From assembly GCA_050698015.1 (NCBI GenBank), contig JBOHAU010000019.1:38694-102693 (forward strand): DNA of 64,000 nucleotides. Reading direction: 5' to 3'. The stretch is from JACDAN01 sp050698015. Lineage in GTDB: Bacteria; Actinomycetota; Thermoleophilia; Gaiellales; Gaiellaceae. Made by a program: the position numbers and the translations under genes. This document shows positions 14,745 to 22,976 of this stretch, piece after piece (the stretch's first letter is position 1; every line of letters begins with the position of its first letter). The notes under the pieces were generated by a model. That model made no database searches, had not been told where the DNA came from, and worked only from the letters and a program-made list of their open reading frames with translations.

Positions 14745-16349
14745 GTGCGGCTCGATCGTCGGTATCGGATCCTGGCCGCCGTCGTGCTCGGAGCCGCGCT
14801 GCTCGCCGTCGCGGCTGCGATCGTGCTCTCACGTAGCGTCTCGCGCGAGGAGCACGCCAGAACGGACGAGAGGCTCGCGGGGGAGCTCGCCGACTCCGTC
14901 CGCGTCCTCGAGGAACTTGGGCGTGACGCCCGGGCGCGGGCCGTTCGGCTGGCCGCGAGCGCCGAGGTGCAGCGGGCGCTTGCCCGGCGCGATGCGGCGT
15001 CCCTCGAGCGCATAGCCGCTCGCGAGCGCGGCGTCTCCTTCGAGGTCGGAGGCGACCGGATCGCGGGCGCCCCGGGCGCCGACTCCGTCGGGATTCCGGC
15101 CGCGGTTGTCGCGGGCGACACAGAGCTGGGTCGTGTCCTCGTCGACGTTCCGGCGGCCGCGGTCGCCGAGCGCGCCGCTCTGGAGCCCGGCGACAGGCTC
15201 GTCGCCGGTCGCGCCGGGCCGCTCACCGCTTCGCCCACGACGCTCACCGTCGACGGAAGGCGCTACCGCGCCGTTTCGACCCCTGGAGGCTCCATCCGCT
15301 TGAGCGCGCTGGCGCCGGAGGAACCGCTGGTCGCCACGATCCGTGAGCGCCGGCTGCGAGTCCTCCTGGCCGTCTTCGGCTCTCTAGCCGCGGTCGCCCT
15401 CCTCGGCGTCGTTGCGGCGCGGCTGGCTCGCAGACCGCAGCGGCTGCTGCGCACCGGAGACAGGCCCCCGTCCGGGCGCGGAGATCGCCGCTCGCGCGAA
15501 GCGGCCGAGCTCGTCGGAAACGTCCTCGCCGCCGGGCATGACGTCGATGCCCTCCTTCCCGTGATCCTCGAGAGCGCGGTCACGGTCACCGGCGCTTCCA
15601 GCGCCGAGCTCGTCGCCGACGGGCAAGAGCTCGCGCGCGTGGGGGTGATCGACGGCGGAGGCCCGCCGCTGACCATCGCCCTCGCCGCGGGCTCCACGAA
15701 CGACAGCCTGCTCGTTCTCCATCCGCCACGGGGCGCCGACTTCGACGACGAGTCGATCGAGCTGGCCGAGTGGCTGGCGGGGCGCGCGTCGATCGCGCTC
15801 CAGAACGCCCATCTCCACCGTGTCACACGACAGCTGGCGACGACGGACGAGCTGACGCAGCTCGCGAACCGCCGCCAGTTCGACGAGGCGCTCGCGGCGG
15901 AGGTCGTTCGCGCCGAGCGCTTCCGCGACCCCGTAGCGGTCGTCGCCGCCGACCTCGACAACTTCAAGGAGATCAACGACCGCTTCGGACACGACGTGGG
16001 TGACCTCGTCCTGCGCGCCTTCGCCGCCGCCATCCGCACGAACGTCCGCGATGTCGACCTGCCCGCGAGGTACGGCGGCGAGGAGTTCACCGTGCTGCTC
16101 CCCGCGACGGATGCCGAGGGTGGACGGCAGCTCGCCGAGCGGCTTCGGCGGGCCGTTGAGGAGCTCAGCCTCGACAGCGGCGGCGCCGGCACGGTCCCGG
16201 TGCGGTCGAGCTTCGGCGTCGCGAGCTACCCGGCCGAGCCCTCCGCCGCGGCCCTCATGCGCGCCGCGGATCGTGCGCTGTACCGGGCGAAGGCGGCGGG
16301 CAAGAACCGGGTCGTTGTCGCCGAGCGAGAGGCGGCGAGCGCCCAATGA
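14745..16349 (+). CDS. Membrane-anchored diguanylate cyclase (GGEEF)
   Basis: 534 aa. TM1 about 9-29, an extracytoplasmic sensor about 30-200, TM2 about 205-225, a GAF-like segment about 250-365, then a GGDEF domain. Catalytic features are DELTQLANRRQF, AADLDNFKEINDRFGHDVGD and YGGEEF at about 443-448; an RDVD product-inhibition site (RxxD) lies at the expected distance before GGEEF. So it should make c-di-GMP and be feedback inhibited. GTG 14745 has GAGGAG upstream. Its stop overlaps the next gene (ATGA); no EAL or PilZ gene is nearby. Confidence 0.92.
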   Translation: MRLDRRYRILAAVVLGAALLAVAAAIVLSRSVSREEHARTDERLAGELADSVRVLEELGRDARARAVRLAASAEVQRALARRDAASLERIAARERGVSFEVGGDRIAGAPGADSVGIPAAVVAGDTELGRVLVDVPAAAVAERAALEPGDRLVAGRAGPLTASPTTLTVDGRRYRAVSTPGGSIRLSALAPEEPLVATIRERRLRVLLAVFGSLAAVALLGVVAARLARRPQRLLRTGDRPPSGRGDRRSREAAELVGNVLAAGHDVDALLPVILESAVTVTGASSAELVADGQELARVGVIDGGGPPLTIALAAGSTNDSLLVLHPPRGADFDDESIELAEWLAGRASIALQNAHLHRVTRQLATTDELTQLANRRQFDEALAAEVVRAERFRDPVAVVAADLDNFKEINDRFGHDVGDLVLRAFAAAIRTNVRDVDLPARYGGEEFTVLLPATDAEGGRQLAERLRRAVEELSLDSGGAGTVPVRSSFGVASYPAEPSAAALMRAADRALYRAKAAGKNRVVVAEREAASAQ

Positions 16350-16546
16350 CGTCCGGCGACCCCGGTAGCGTCACCCGCTGTCACTTCTGCGGGAGGGAGT
16401 TCGACGTGCGCCGATTCCAGGTTCGTGTGATCGGTAGCCGAGGCGTCTACGACAGCACGGATTGCGCCCTTCTCGACGGCGCGGTCGCATTTCCTCGGAT
16501 CAAGCGGGTGCGCGCAGGCGCTGAGCAGCGCGGCCCGGTGAAGTGA
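16346..16546 (+). CDS. Small protein with a CxxC zinc-ribbon-like start (66 aa)
   Basis: Begins MTSGDPGSVTRCHFCGREFD, with one CHFC pair and a later DCALL cysteine, so possible zinc ligation by three Cys and one His. No hydrophobic segment. It overlaps the diguanylate cyclase stop and the next start by 4 bp each, so it is translated as part of that operon. Function unknown; similar short zinc-finger proteins are sometimes regulatory, but nothing here shows that. Confidence 0.65.
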   Translation: MTSGDPGSVTRCHFCGREFDVRRFQVRVIGSRGVYDSTDCALLDGAVAFPRIKRVRAGAEQRGPVK

Positions 16547-17403
16547 CGATGATCGGCCGCCTGCTCATAGTCCTGGCCGTCGCCGCGAACGTGGCCATTG
16601 CGGTGGGCTCGGTCGGCGGCTCGGCCTGGCTGTGGGCGAGGGCCAGCGAGCCGGTCGTCCGCTCGGAACCAGTTCCCGCGCTGCCGGCGATCGTCGAGGA
16701 GACGAGCGTGCCTTTCGTGGCCGGGAAGGCTGCGGCTACCCCGAGACAGACGAGGCGGCGGGTGGGGGGGTCGGGTCGTAGCGGCCCCGCACGCAAGGCC
16801 GCCGCAGCACGACGCCGTGCCGTTGCGCGGCAGAAGACCGCGCCGCAGAGCGCACCCGCCGCCGTCGCCGTCCAACCTCAGCCGGCCGTGAGTCCCGAGC
16901 CCGCCGCCGCGCCGAAGCCGACCAAGCCCGGCAAGGCGCGGAAGGAGCAGCCCAGGAGGCAAGGGCCCAAGCCGGTACGCCCGAAACCTGAGAAGCCGAA
17001 GCCGGAAAAGCCGGAGAAGCCGAAGAAGCCCAAGCCCGTCACGCCGCAACCGCCTCAGCCGCCGCCGGCTCCACCCTCGCCCGCTCCCGCGCCGCCGCCG
17101 GCCCCGACTCCGCCACCGCCCCCCGTCAAGCCCCCTCCCCCACCAGCTCCGCCTCCGCCCCCACCAACGCCGCCCGCGGCACCGCCGTCCGTCGTCGACG
17201 AGGACGCCCGCGAGAGCGACAGGAAGCGTAAGAAGCCGAAGAAGCCCAAGAAGCCGAAGAAAGACAAGAAGGCGAAGCCCGAGAAGTGGAAAGAAGAACC
17301 CGTTCCGGTGGACGAGGGCGACACCGAGGACGCCCGAGGCGACGACGAAGAGCATGACGACCGCGGCAAGCACCGCGGTCACGGAAAGCGCGGCCGCGGC
17401 TAG
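16543..17403 (+). CDS. Membrane-anchored proline/lysine-rich protein
   Basis: 286 aa. One N-terminal membrane helix (LLIVLAVAANVAIAVGSVGG), a basic Ala/Arg region, PEKPKPEKPEKPKKPKP-type repeats, a poly-proline block (about 165-215), a KKPKKPKKPKK block and an acidic/His tail. Low complexity suggests a cell-wall-spanning stalk similar to TonB- or PopZ-linker-like proteins; no enzymatic domain is visible. Translationally coupled to the zinc-ribbon gene and diguanylate cyclase. Its stop shares CTAG with the convergent beta-propeller gene. Confidence 0.7.
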   Translation: MTMIGRLLIVLAVAANVAIAVGSVGGSAWLWARASEPVVRSEPVPALPAIVEETSVPFVAGKAAATPRQTRRRVGGSGRSGPARKAAAARRRAVARQKTAPQSAPAAVAVQPQPAVSPEPAAAPKPTKPGKARKEQPRRQGPKPVRPKPEKPKPEKPEKPKKPKPVTPQPPQPPPAPPSPAPAPPPAPTPPPPPVKPPPPPAPPPPPPTPPAAPPSVVDEDARESDRKRKKPKKPKKPKKDKKAKPEKWKEEPVPVDEGDTEDARGDDEEHDDRGKHRGHGKRGRG

Positions 17404-20400
17404 CCGCGCACGACTCGGCTGACGTTCGCCAGATGCTCGCGATCCGTGGCGATCCGGGCCCGGTACGGCGAGCGGGTTCGTGAGGCCTTGCCGACGAGCT
17501 GGAACGTCGAGCGACGCGACGTCCGGACCCTTGCGATCGTGATCCAGCGGGTTCCGCGTCGCTTCTGGACGACAACGACGCGGCGCGCGTGGCGTGGCCC
17601 GACGGCGCCCCGCAGGTAGAGCTTCCCGCTGCGGCGGACGGCCCTCAGCGTGATCGAATGCTTGACCAGGACGACTACGGTCGGCTCGGGCGCGATGCCG
17701 GGGAATCCGGCCTTGTACGTCGTTCGCTTGGTCGGCTTGACGGTCAGCCTGAAGGCTCCGCTGGGATCGGTCGTCGCCCCCGGCAGCGGCGCGTAGGCGG
17801 TCGTTCCGATCGGCTGCGCCGCGAGCGCCACGGACTGCGCGGCGACGGGCGAGCCTGCGCGCGTGACGCTCCCAGACAGGGTGACAGAACGTCCGAAGAC
17901 GATGGTTTTCGGCCGGGCGGAGAAGCTGAGCGCCGGCGGGGGTGGCGGAGGCGGAGGCGGCGGCAATGCGACGGCGCTGTCATAGACGACCTTGAACGAA
18001 CCGATCCTGGGCGTTGCCTGCCCGTTGGCGGACTGAAGTTCGAGGTTGACGAGGAGCGCCTGGTGTGCCGGTGCGCTGACGCCGGTCAGGTCGAGCGTCG
18101 TCTCGCCGGCCGCGACGGAAGCAGTCGCAACCTGCTCGCCGGTCGCCGCGTCGACGAGCCGCGCGGTCGCCGACCCCGATCCGCCGCCGCCGGGTGAGAA
18201 GAGGCTCATCGTGGCGGTGAAGGACCGCCAGGCGGTGACGACTCGCCCCGGCGACGGGCCGATGGACGCGGAAGCTGCGCTGCCGCTGGGCGAGAAGCTG
18301 ACCGGCGCGTGTGGCAGCTCGACCTTGTCGAGCAACGGATTCCCGGTCGGCCCGGAAAGCCGAGCCTGCCAGCGAACCGCGTGCACGGTCAGCAGGAAGT
18401 TGAGCGTCTCGACGGCGTTCGCGACCGTGACTGGGAAGTAGTCCGACCAGAGCTCGTTACCCGTCGAGGAGTAGGGCTGGAGGAAGCTCAGCCAGAGCGC
18501 GACCGAGTTCCCAGTCGAGGTGCGGACGATCTGCCGGAAGTCGCGGTTCGTCGTCGACGTGCCGCCGAGCTGATACGTCGCCCAGCCGCTCGGGAGCCCG
18601 GGCTGCTCCGTCCCGGGCGTCGGATAGGGGGTGGAGGCGTGTCCACTGCGCGTCCGACCGGTTCGGTCGACGCCACTCGTCCAGACGTGCAGCGCCGATC
18701 CATCGACGAGCATCCCGGCGGGCTCGACGCCGACCTCGTCGTACGCGTAGGGCGTCAGGCTCGGACCCAGGACGACACCTCGCTTCGTCCAGGTGATCCC
18801 GTCGCTCGAGGTCGCGTAGCCGACGCGCTCGATCGTCTCGCCTTCGAGCTTCTCGACCCCCGTATAGAGCATCCGGTAGTCGCCGGCGCCGACCCTGACG
18901 ACGACAGGATCCTTGACGGAGCCGGCGTCGATGTCGCTCGCGGCCCCGACATCGAGAACGGGACTGGCGCTGCGGACATACGGGCCGTTCGCCGTTGCCG
19001 CCGTGGCTCGGCCGATCTTGGCGGCGCCGTTCGAGTCGAGGCCCGTGTAGTACATGACGTACGTCGCTCCGTCCTTGATTACGACGGGATGCGCGACCGC
19101 GGTCGCGTCGAAGCCCGTCCCGTCCCCCGCGAGCAGTTGGCTGCGGCTCGACCACGACGCGTTGTCCGGTTGCTTCGTCGTGCCGTTTTCGGGCGTCGAC
19201 GCGTACCCGATCGAGCGTGTGCCGCCGGAGTCGAGGCCGGTGAAGAAGAGATGGAACGTCGGTGCTTCGTGGAGCACGTTGGGATCCCGCTGCCCGCCGT
19301 TGTCGAACGCCGCCGCTGGAATGCCGAGACCGAAGAGCGCTCCGCCGTTCGGCGCCGAGACGGACACCTTTGTCCAGGCGCTTCCGTCGCTCGAGGTCGC
19401 CTCGCCGAGGCGCGGCTTGAAGTCGCTGCCTCGCGTGCCCCAGTAGAAGCCGACGAACTTCGGCGTCGCGCCGCCGGGTGCGGCCACCGACAGACCGGAT
19501 GCGTGCCTCGCGTCGAACGCCGTTCCCAGCGCTCCCACGTCGAAGACCGCATCGCCGGTCTGTGACCCGTTGACCTTGTTGAAGGAGCCCCCGCCGTTCG
19601 AGGTCGCGAGACCGATGCGGGTGTGGAAGTTGCCGTTCGCGTCGATCGTGTTCCCCGAATAGTAGAGCTTGTAGGCCGCCGCGCTCCCCGGGTCCACGAG
19701 CACCTCCGGCGAGTTCAGGTTGGAGTAGTCGAAATTCGAGTTCGAGCCGGAGGGGTTCAGCGCCGGGCTAGGGCCGGTCCAGGAGATCCCGTCGGCCGAG
19801 CTCGAATCCATGATCTTCGTCTGGAAGACGTCACCGGCGACGAGCTTGCGCCCGGTCAGCAGCATCGAGTAGCCACTCGGCGTCTTCCACACGGTCGGGG
19901 CAAAGGCCCCGAACTCGATGTTCGCGCTGACTCCGGGATCCTCCGGCGCGATCACCTTGCCGCCCTTCGCCCAGGTGACCCCGTCGACCGAAGTGGCGTA
20001 GGCGATCCGCTTCTTGTTCGAGTCGTCCCCCGTGTACCACATCTTCCACGTCGACCCGTCCCTGAGCACCGTCGGGTCAGCGGCGGCAAAGCTGTCGGCC
20101 GAGCCCGCTGCCCCGTGCGTGACGGCGGGCAGCGGTGACTTCATCCAAGTGACGCCGTCGAGCGAGGTCGCGTAGCCGATTGCGCCGAAGACGCCGGCGC
20201 GGCCCGAGTACCACATCCGGTACGGCGTCACCGGGTCGGCGGGGTCGTAGAGGACCTCGGGGCCGTGCACACCGTTCTCGTCGAACGCCGACGGTGTCCC
20301 CTGGAGCACGGGAACGCCTCCGTTCGCACGCGCCCAGTTCGTCCCGTCCGCCGAGGTCGCCATGAAGATCGCCGGCCCGCGACCGTCGTCGGAGGTGCCG

Positions 20401-20861
20401 GAGTACCACATGACGTACGTGGACCCGACCTTCGCGACGGCGGGATCGTCGACGTTGTCGTTGTCGAGCGCCGCCGAGGCCGTTGGCGAGAGGACGGGGC
20501 TGGCCGTGTCGGGCGTGAGCGGCAGGAGTGTCGTCGGCAGGCCCAGCGTCGCTGCGGAGCCGGTGCCGCTCCGCATGAGCGTGCGAACACCGACCGCGGG
20601 ATACGTGACGCTCTCGTGGGTGATCCCGCTGTCGAAGTCGGTGTGGCTGTCCCACTGCGCGGTGGTCGGACTGCCGTTCGTGGTCAGCCGGAGGCCGCCG
20701 AGGGCGTCGAGGGTCGTGTTCCCGAGCGGCTGCTGCAGGCAGGTCAGATCGATGAACGTCTCGTAGAAGACGCTGTCGTCGCGCGAGCAGGCTTGCGCGA
20801 TCGCTGGAGCGCAGAGGAAGGCCGTCGCGGAGAGGGCCGCAATAAGGCCGAGGCGGCGCAT
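17400..20861 (-). CDS. Large secreted beta-propeller protein, GH43/GH32-like fold
   Basis: 1153 aa. Signal peptide to about residue 24 (AALSATAFLCAPAIAQA). Residues about 130-760 carry many copies of a blade motif ending in a W/Y-Y-S/T-G pattern: YVMWYSGTSDDG, YRMWYSGRA, WKMWYTGDDSN, YKLYYSGNT, FHLFFTGLDSGG, YVMYYTGLDSNG, YRMLYTGVEK, each followed by an IGYATSxDGxxW strand. This is the repeat of five-bladed glycoside-hydrolase-like propellers, and there appear to be about two propellers' worth. Then comes a region about 780-960 ending in a PPPPPPPPPP linker, then a C-terminal Ig-like domain (PKTIVFGRSVTLSGSVTRAG). It could bind or cleave glycans; catalytic carboxylates cannot be assigned. Confidence 0.8.
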   Translation of the reverse strand: MRRLGLIAALSATAFLCAPAIAQACSRDDSVFYETFIDLTCLQQPLGNTTLDALGGLRLTTNGSPTTAQWDSHTDFDSGITHESVTYPAVGVRTLMRSGTGSAATLGLPTTLLPLTPDTASPVLSPTASAALDNDNVDDPAVAKVGSTYVMWYSGTSDDGRGPAIFMATSADGTNWARANGGVPVLQGTPSAFDENGVHGPEVLYDPADPVTPYRMWYSGRAGVFGAIGYATSLDGVTWMKSPLPAVTHGAAGSADSFAAADPTVLRDGSTWKMWYTGDDSNKKRIAYATSVDGVTWAKGGKVIAPEDPGVSANIEFGAFAPTVWKTPSGYSMLLTGRKLVAGDVFQTKIMDSSSADGISWTGPSPALNPSGSNSNFDYSNLNSPEVLVDPGSAAAYKLYYSGNTIDANGNFHTRIGLATSNGGGSFNKVNGSQTGDAVFDVGALGTAFDARHASGLSVAAPGGATPKFVGFYWGTRGSDFKPRLGEATSSDGSAWTKVSVSAPNGGALFGLGIPAAAFDNGGQRDPNVLHEAPTFHLFFTGLDSGGTRSIGYASTPENGTTKQPDNASWSSRSQLLAGDGTGFDATAVAHPVVIKDGATYVMYYTGLDSNGAAKIGRATAATANGPYVRSASPVLDVGAASDIDAGSVKDPVVVRVGAGDYRMLYTGVEKLEGETIERVGYATSSDGITWTKRGVVLGPSLTPYAYDEVGVEPAGMLVDGSALHVWTSGVDRTGRTRSGHASTPYPTPGTEQPGLPSGWATYQLGGTSTTNRDFRQIVRTSTGNSVALWLSFLQPYSSTGNELWSDYFPVTVANAVETLNFLLTVHAVRWQARLSGPTGNPLLDKVELPHAPVSFSPSGSAASASIGPSPGRVVTAWRSFTATMSLFSPGGGGSGSATARLVDAATGEQVATASVAAGETTLDLTGVSAPAHQALLVNLELQSANGQATPRIGSFKVVYDSAVALPPPPPPPPPPALSFSARPKTIVFGRSVTLSGSVTRAGSPVAAQSVALAAQPIGTTAYAPLPGATTDPSGAFRLTVKPTKRTTYKAGFPGIAPEPTVVVLVKHSITLRAVRRSGKLYLRGAVGPRHARRVVVVQKRRGTRWITIARVRTSRRSTFQLVGKASRTRSPYRARIATDREHLANVSRVVRG

Positions 20862-20949
20862 TCTCTTGCGTATCGGCCCAAGAAGCCAAATCTTGATCGC
20901 TCATCTGGTGGTTGGATCCGGGCGTCCGGCCTGCCGTTCGATCTCGGGG

Positions 20950-20978
20950 AGGGCGACGGGCGCTCTGCCCGCCGCCCT
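20950..20978 (-). terminator. Hairpin downstream of the alpha/beta hydrolase gene
   Basis: AGGGCGACGGGC (20950-20961) pairs with GCCCGCCGCCCT (20967-20978) over 12 bp with one mismatch. It lies just past the hydrolase stop in the minus direction. No U-tract follows, as is usual for high-GC actinobacteria. Confidence 0.5.
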
Positions 20979-20993
20979 GTGTTCGTCAGTCGC

Positions 20994-21767
20994 TCAGGGC
21001 ATCGACGAGTGGCTCGCGAGCCAGCCCAGGATCAGGGCCAGGCTCCGTGGCCCGTACTTCGAGTACTGCAGGATCTGCCAACCGTGTTCACTACCCGGGT
21101 AGACGGCCATGCGCTTGTCCTTGGCACCGACCCGGCGGAACACGTCAAGGGCTTCCTTGTGCGGCGTGCGCCGGTCGCGACGGGTCCCGACATAGAGGAA
21201 GGGCGCGCGGATTCGCCGGACTCCACGTGGGTCGTTGATGCCGACGGCGGGCCAGAGCCACGTGCCGGAGAGACTGATCCGGCCGTCGACACGAAGAGAG
21301 GCTGTGTTCTGGACGATTGCGGCTCCGCCCATCGACGAGCCCATGAGGAAGATTCGTTGGGCGCCGGTACGGCGGGCGTGGGCGACCGCGGCCGCGAGAT
21401 CGCGGCCGAGACTGCGCCAGTTCTTCGAGGGCGACTGCGAACGCCCGGAGCCGCGGAAGTCGAATGCGACGACCCGATAGCCGCCGGCAACCAGCTTGGC
21501 TGCGACCACGAGCGTCTCGCAGAGATCGTCGCCCCACCCGTGCGCGAGGACGACGGTTCTCGCTCCGCTGCGCGTGTCGATCGCGTACAGGCGGACGCGG
21601 TCGTACGTGTACAGCCAGAACGCCTCGGCTTGGAGCTCGTTCGTCCAATCGCTTCGCGACCCGCACGCGTCGGCAAGCGTGGGCGGCGGCGCGTCTTCGG
21701 CCGTGCTCGCGGCTGCGGTTGAACCTGCGCCGAGAACCAGTGCGATGATCGTCAGGATGCGAAGCAT
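20994..21767 (-). CDS. Secreted alpha/beta hydrolase
   Basis: 257 aa with a signal peptide (LTIIALVLGAGSTAAA). Oxyanion region VVLAHGWGDD, strand FDFRGSGRS, nucleophile elbow FLMGSSMGGAA, acid in YVGTRRDRRTP and catalytic histidine in YPGSEHGW make up a complete serine hydrolase triad. An N-terminal pair of cysteines may form a disulfide outside the cell. ATG 21767 has GGAGG about 8 nt upstream. It is divergent from a PadR regulator whose inverted repeat overlaps the promoter region, so it is probably PadR controlled. Confidence 0.88.
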   Translation of the reverse strand: MLRILTIIALVLGAGSTAAASTAEDAPPPTLADACGSRSDWTNELQAEAFWLYTYDRVRLYAIDTRSGARTVVLAHGWGDDLCETLVVAAKLVAGGYRVVAFDFRGSGRSQSPSKNWRSLGRDLAAAVAHARRTGAQRIFLMGSSMGGAAIVQNTASLRVDGRISLSGTWLWPAVGINDPRGVRRIRAPFLYVGTRRDRRTPHKEALDVFRRVGAKDKRMAVYPGSEHGWQILQYSKYGPRSLALILGWLASHSSMP

Positions 21768-21781
21768 GAAGCCTCCAAGCG

Positions 21782-21817
21782 TATAGTCTCCATGAGAATA
21801 GTGTGAGCGCGACTATA
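21782..21817. promoter_or_regulatory. Candidate PadR operator, TATAGTC-N22-GACTATA
   Basis: Perfect inverted half-sites at 21782-21788 and 21811-21817 bracket the region between the divergent hydrolase and padR genes; the right half lies inside the first padR codons. TATAGT of the left half is also a good -10 for padR, and its complement overlaps the hydrolase promoter. Suggests one site repressing both genes. Confidence 0.5.
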
Positions 21818-22363
21818 TCGACAACCGAGGGTGCGGTTCTCGGTCTGCTTGCATCCGAGGGCAAGCGCTCCGGATACGAGCTGGCGAAGCTCGCGGAGAC
21901 CGGCGTTGCCTACCTCTGGACCCCTTCCAGGAGCCAGATCTACAAGGTTTTGCCGCGGCTGGTCGCAGCGGGATTCGCACGCATGGAGGAGGTGGCACAG
22001 AAGGGGCGTCCGGACAAGGCGCTGTACGAGGTCACGCCGGAAGGGCTTGCTGCGCTGCGATCGTGGTTGGAGGACGTCGAGGACGAGCCGGTCGGGGGTT
22101 CCGCAGTCTTCGCCTTGAAGGTCTTCTTGTGCGACTTCGCCTCGCCCGAGACCGCGCTGGCCCAACTGGCGGCATACAGGCGTTTCCTCGAGTGGCACCT
22201 CGACGCCTTCGAGGACATCGAGGCCCGTGGCGCCGACAAGCCGCGTGGGTATCCGCAGCACGTGCTGCAGCACGGCTTGGCGCGCGTGCGCGCCACCCTG
22301 AACTGGATCGACGAGACGACCGCCGCGATCGAGTCGGACGTCGCTCTCACGCAGCGGCTCTGA
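21803..22363 (+). CDS. PadR family transcriptional regulator
   Basis: 186 aa. N-terminal winged helix (residues about 8-85): EGAVLGLLASEGKRSGYELA, the PadR aromatic/recognition segment LWTPSRSQIYKVLPRLVAAG and the wing GRPDKALYEVTPEGLAAL. The C-terminal about 90 residues form the PadR dimerisation helices (Vir_act_alpha_C type). PadR proteins usually repress their neighbours until a small phenolic or drug ligand binds. GTG 21803 lies within the inverted repeat described above. Confidence 0.9.
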   Translation: MSATISTTEGAVLGLLASEGKRSGYELAKLAETGVAYLWTPSRSQIYKVLPRLVAAGFARMEEVAQKGRPDKALYEVTPEGLAALRSWLEDVEDEPVGGSAVFALKVFLCDFASPETALAQLAAYRRFLEWHLDAFEDIEARGADKPRGYPQHVLQHGLARVRATLNWIDETTAAIESDVALTQRL

Positions 22364-22382
22364 TCCGCGTTTCACTACTCAG

Positions 22383-22973
22383 GTGCCGCGTCAGAACAGG
22401 GTCACGCCGCTGGGCCAACTGATCGCCGTCCCCGAACGCGGTCTGGTGTACGGCAACCGCGGCTGTCTCCACGACGATGAAGGCCGGATCCGCCGGCGCT
22501 GGGCGACGAAGCGCTGGATCGCCTGCCGGCTCGAGTTCCGCGGCTGGCATCGCGGGCCGCTGATGCAGCCGGGGAAGTACACGGAGCTCTTCTTCCTCGA
22601 CGAGGCGACGGCGTTCGCCGCCGGCCATCGCCCGTGCGCCTTGTGCCGGCGCGAGGACTATCGGCGGTTCGCCGCGATCTGGTCGGAGCTCCATCCTGGC
22701 CCGACCGGCGCGGACGCGATCGACGCCCGCCTGCACGAGGAGCGGCTAGCCGGCCCCTGGCGCGGCGAACCTCTTGACGGAGCGTTTGTCTTGGAGGCCG
22801 GCGAGCCGTGGCTCGTGCGCCGCGGCGAGCTGCTGGGCTGGACGCCCGCCGGCTACGTCGAGCGGAAACCGCTCCGGGGCCCCGTGCCGGTGATCACGAC
22901 GCCCTCGCTCGTCGAGATTCTCCGGCGCGGCTGGGAGGGCGCCGTCCCGCTGCTGCATCCAACCGCGATCTAG
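22383..22973 (+). CDS. Conserved protein of unknown function with a GHRPCALCRR motif
   Basis: 196 aa, soluble, Trp/Arg rich. A central segment TAFAAGHRPCALCRREDYRRF carries a CxxC pair and a preceding His, possibly a metal-binding or DNA-repair-type zinc site. Upstream are GLVYGNRGCLHDDEG and RRRWATKRWIACRLEF; the C-terminus has PVPVITTPSLVEILRRGWEG. I recognise this arrangement as a widespread uncharacterised bacterial family but cannot name it. It starts at GTG 22383, 19 bp after padR, in the same direction. Confidence 0.7.
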   Translation: MPRQNRVTPLGQLIAVPERGLVYGNRGCLHDDEGRIRRRWATKRWIACRLEFRGWHRGPLMQPGKYTELFFLDEATAFAAGHRPCALCRREDYRRFAAIWSELHPGPTGADAIDARLHEERLAGPWRGEPLDGAFVLEAGEPWLVRRGELLGWTPAGYVERKPLRGPVPVITTPSLVEILRRGWEGAVPLLHPTAI

Positions 22974-22976
22974 CGC

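Noticed and set aside
16960..17290. Repeated CCGAAGAAGCCC-like units as a possible CRISPR array
   Set aside because: Short irregular repeats encode Pro/Lys-rich protein in frame; there are no spacers of constant length and no cas genes.
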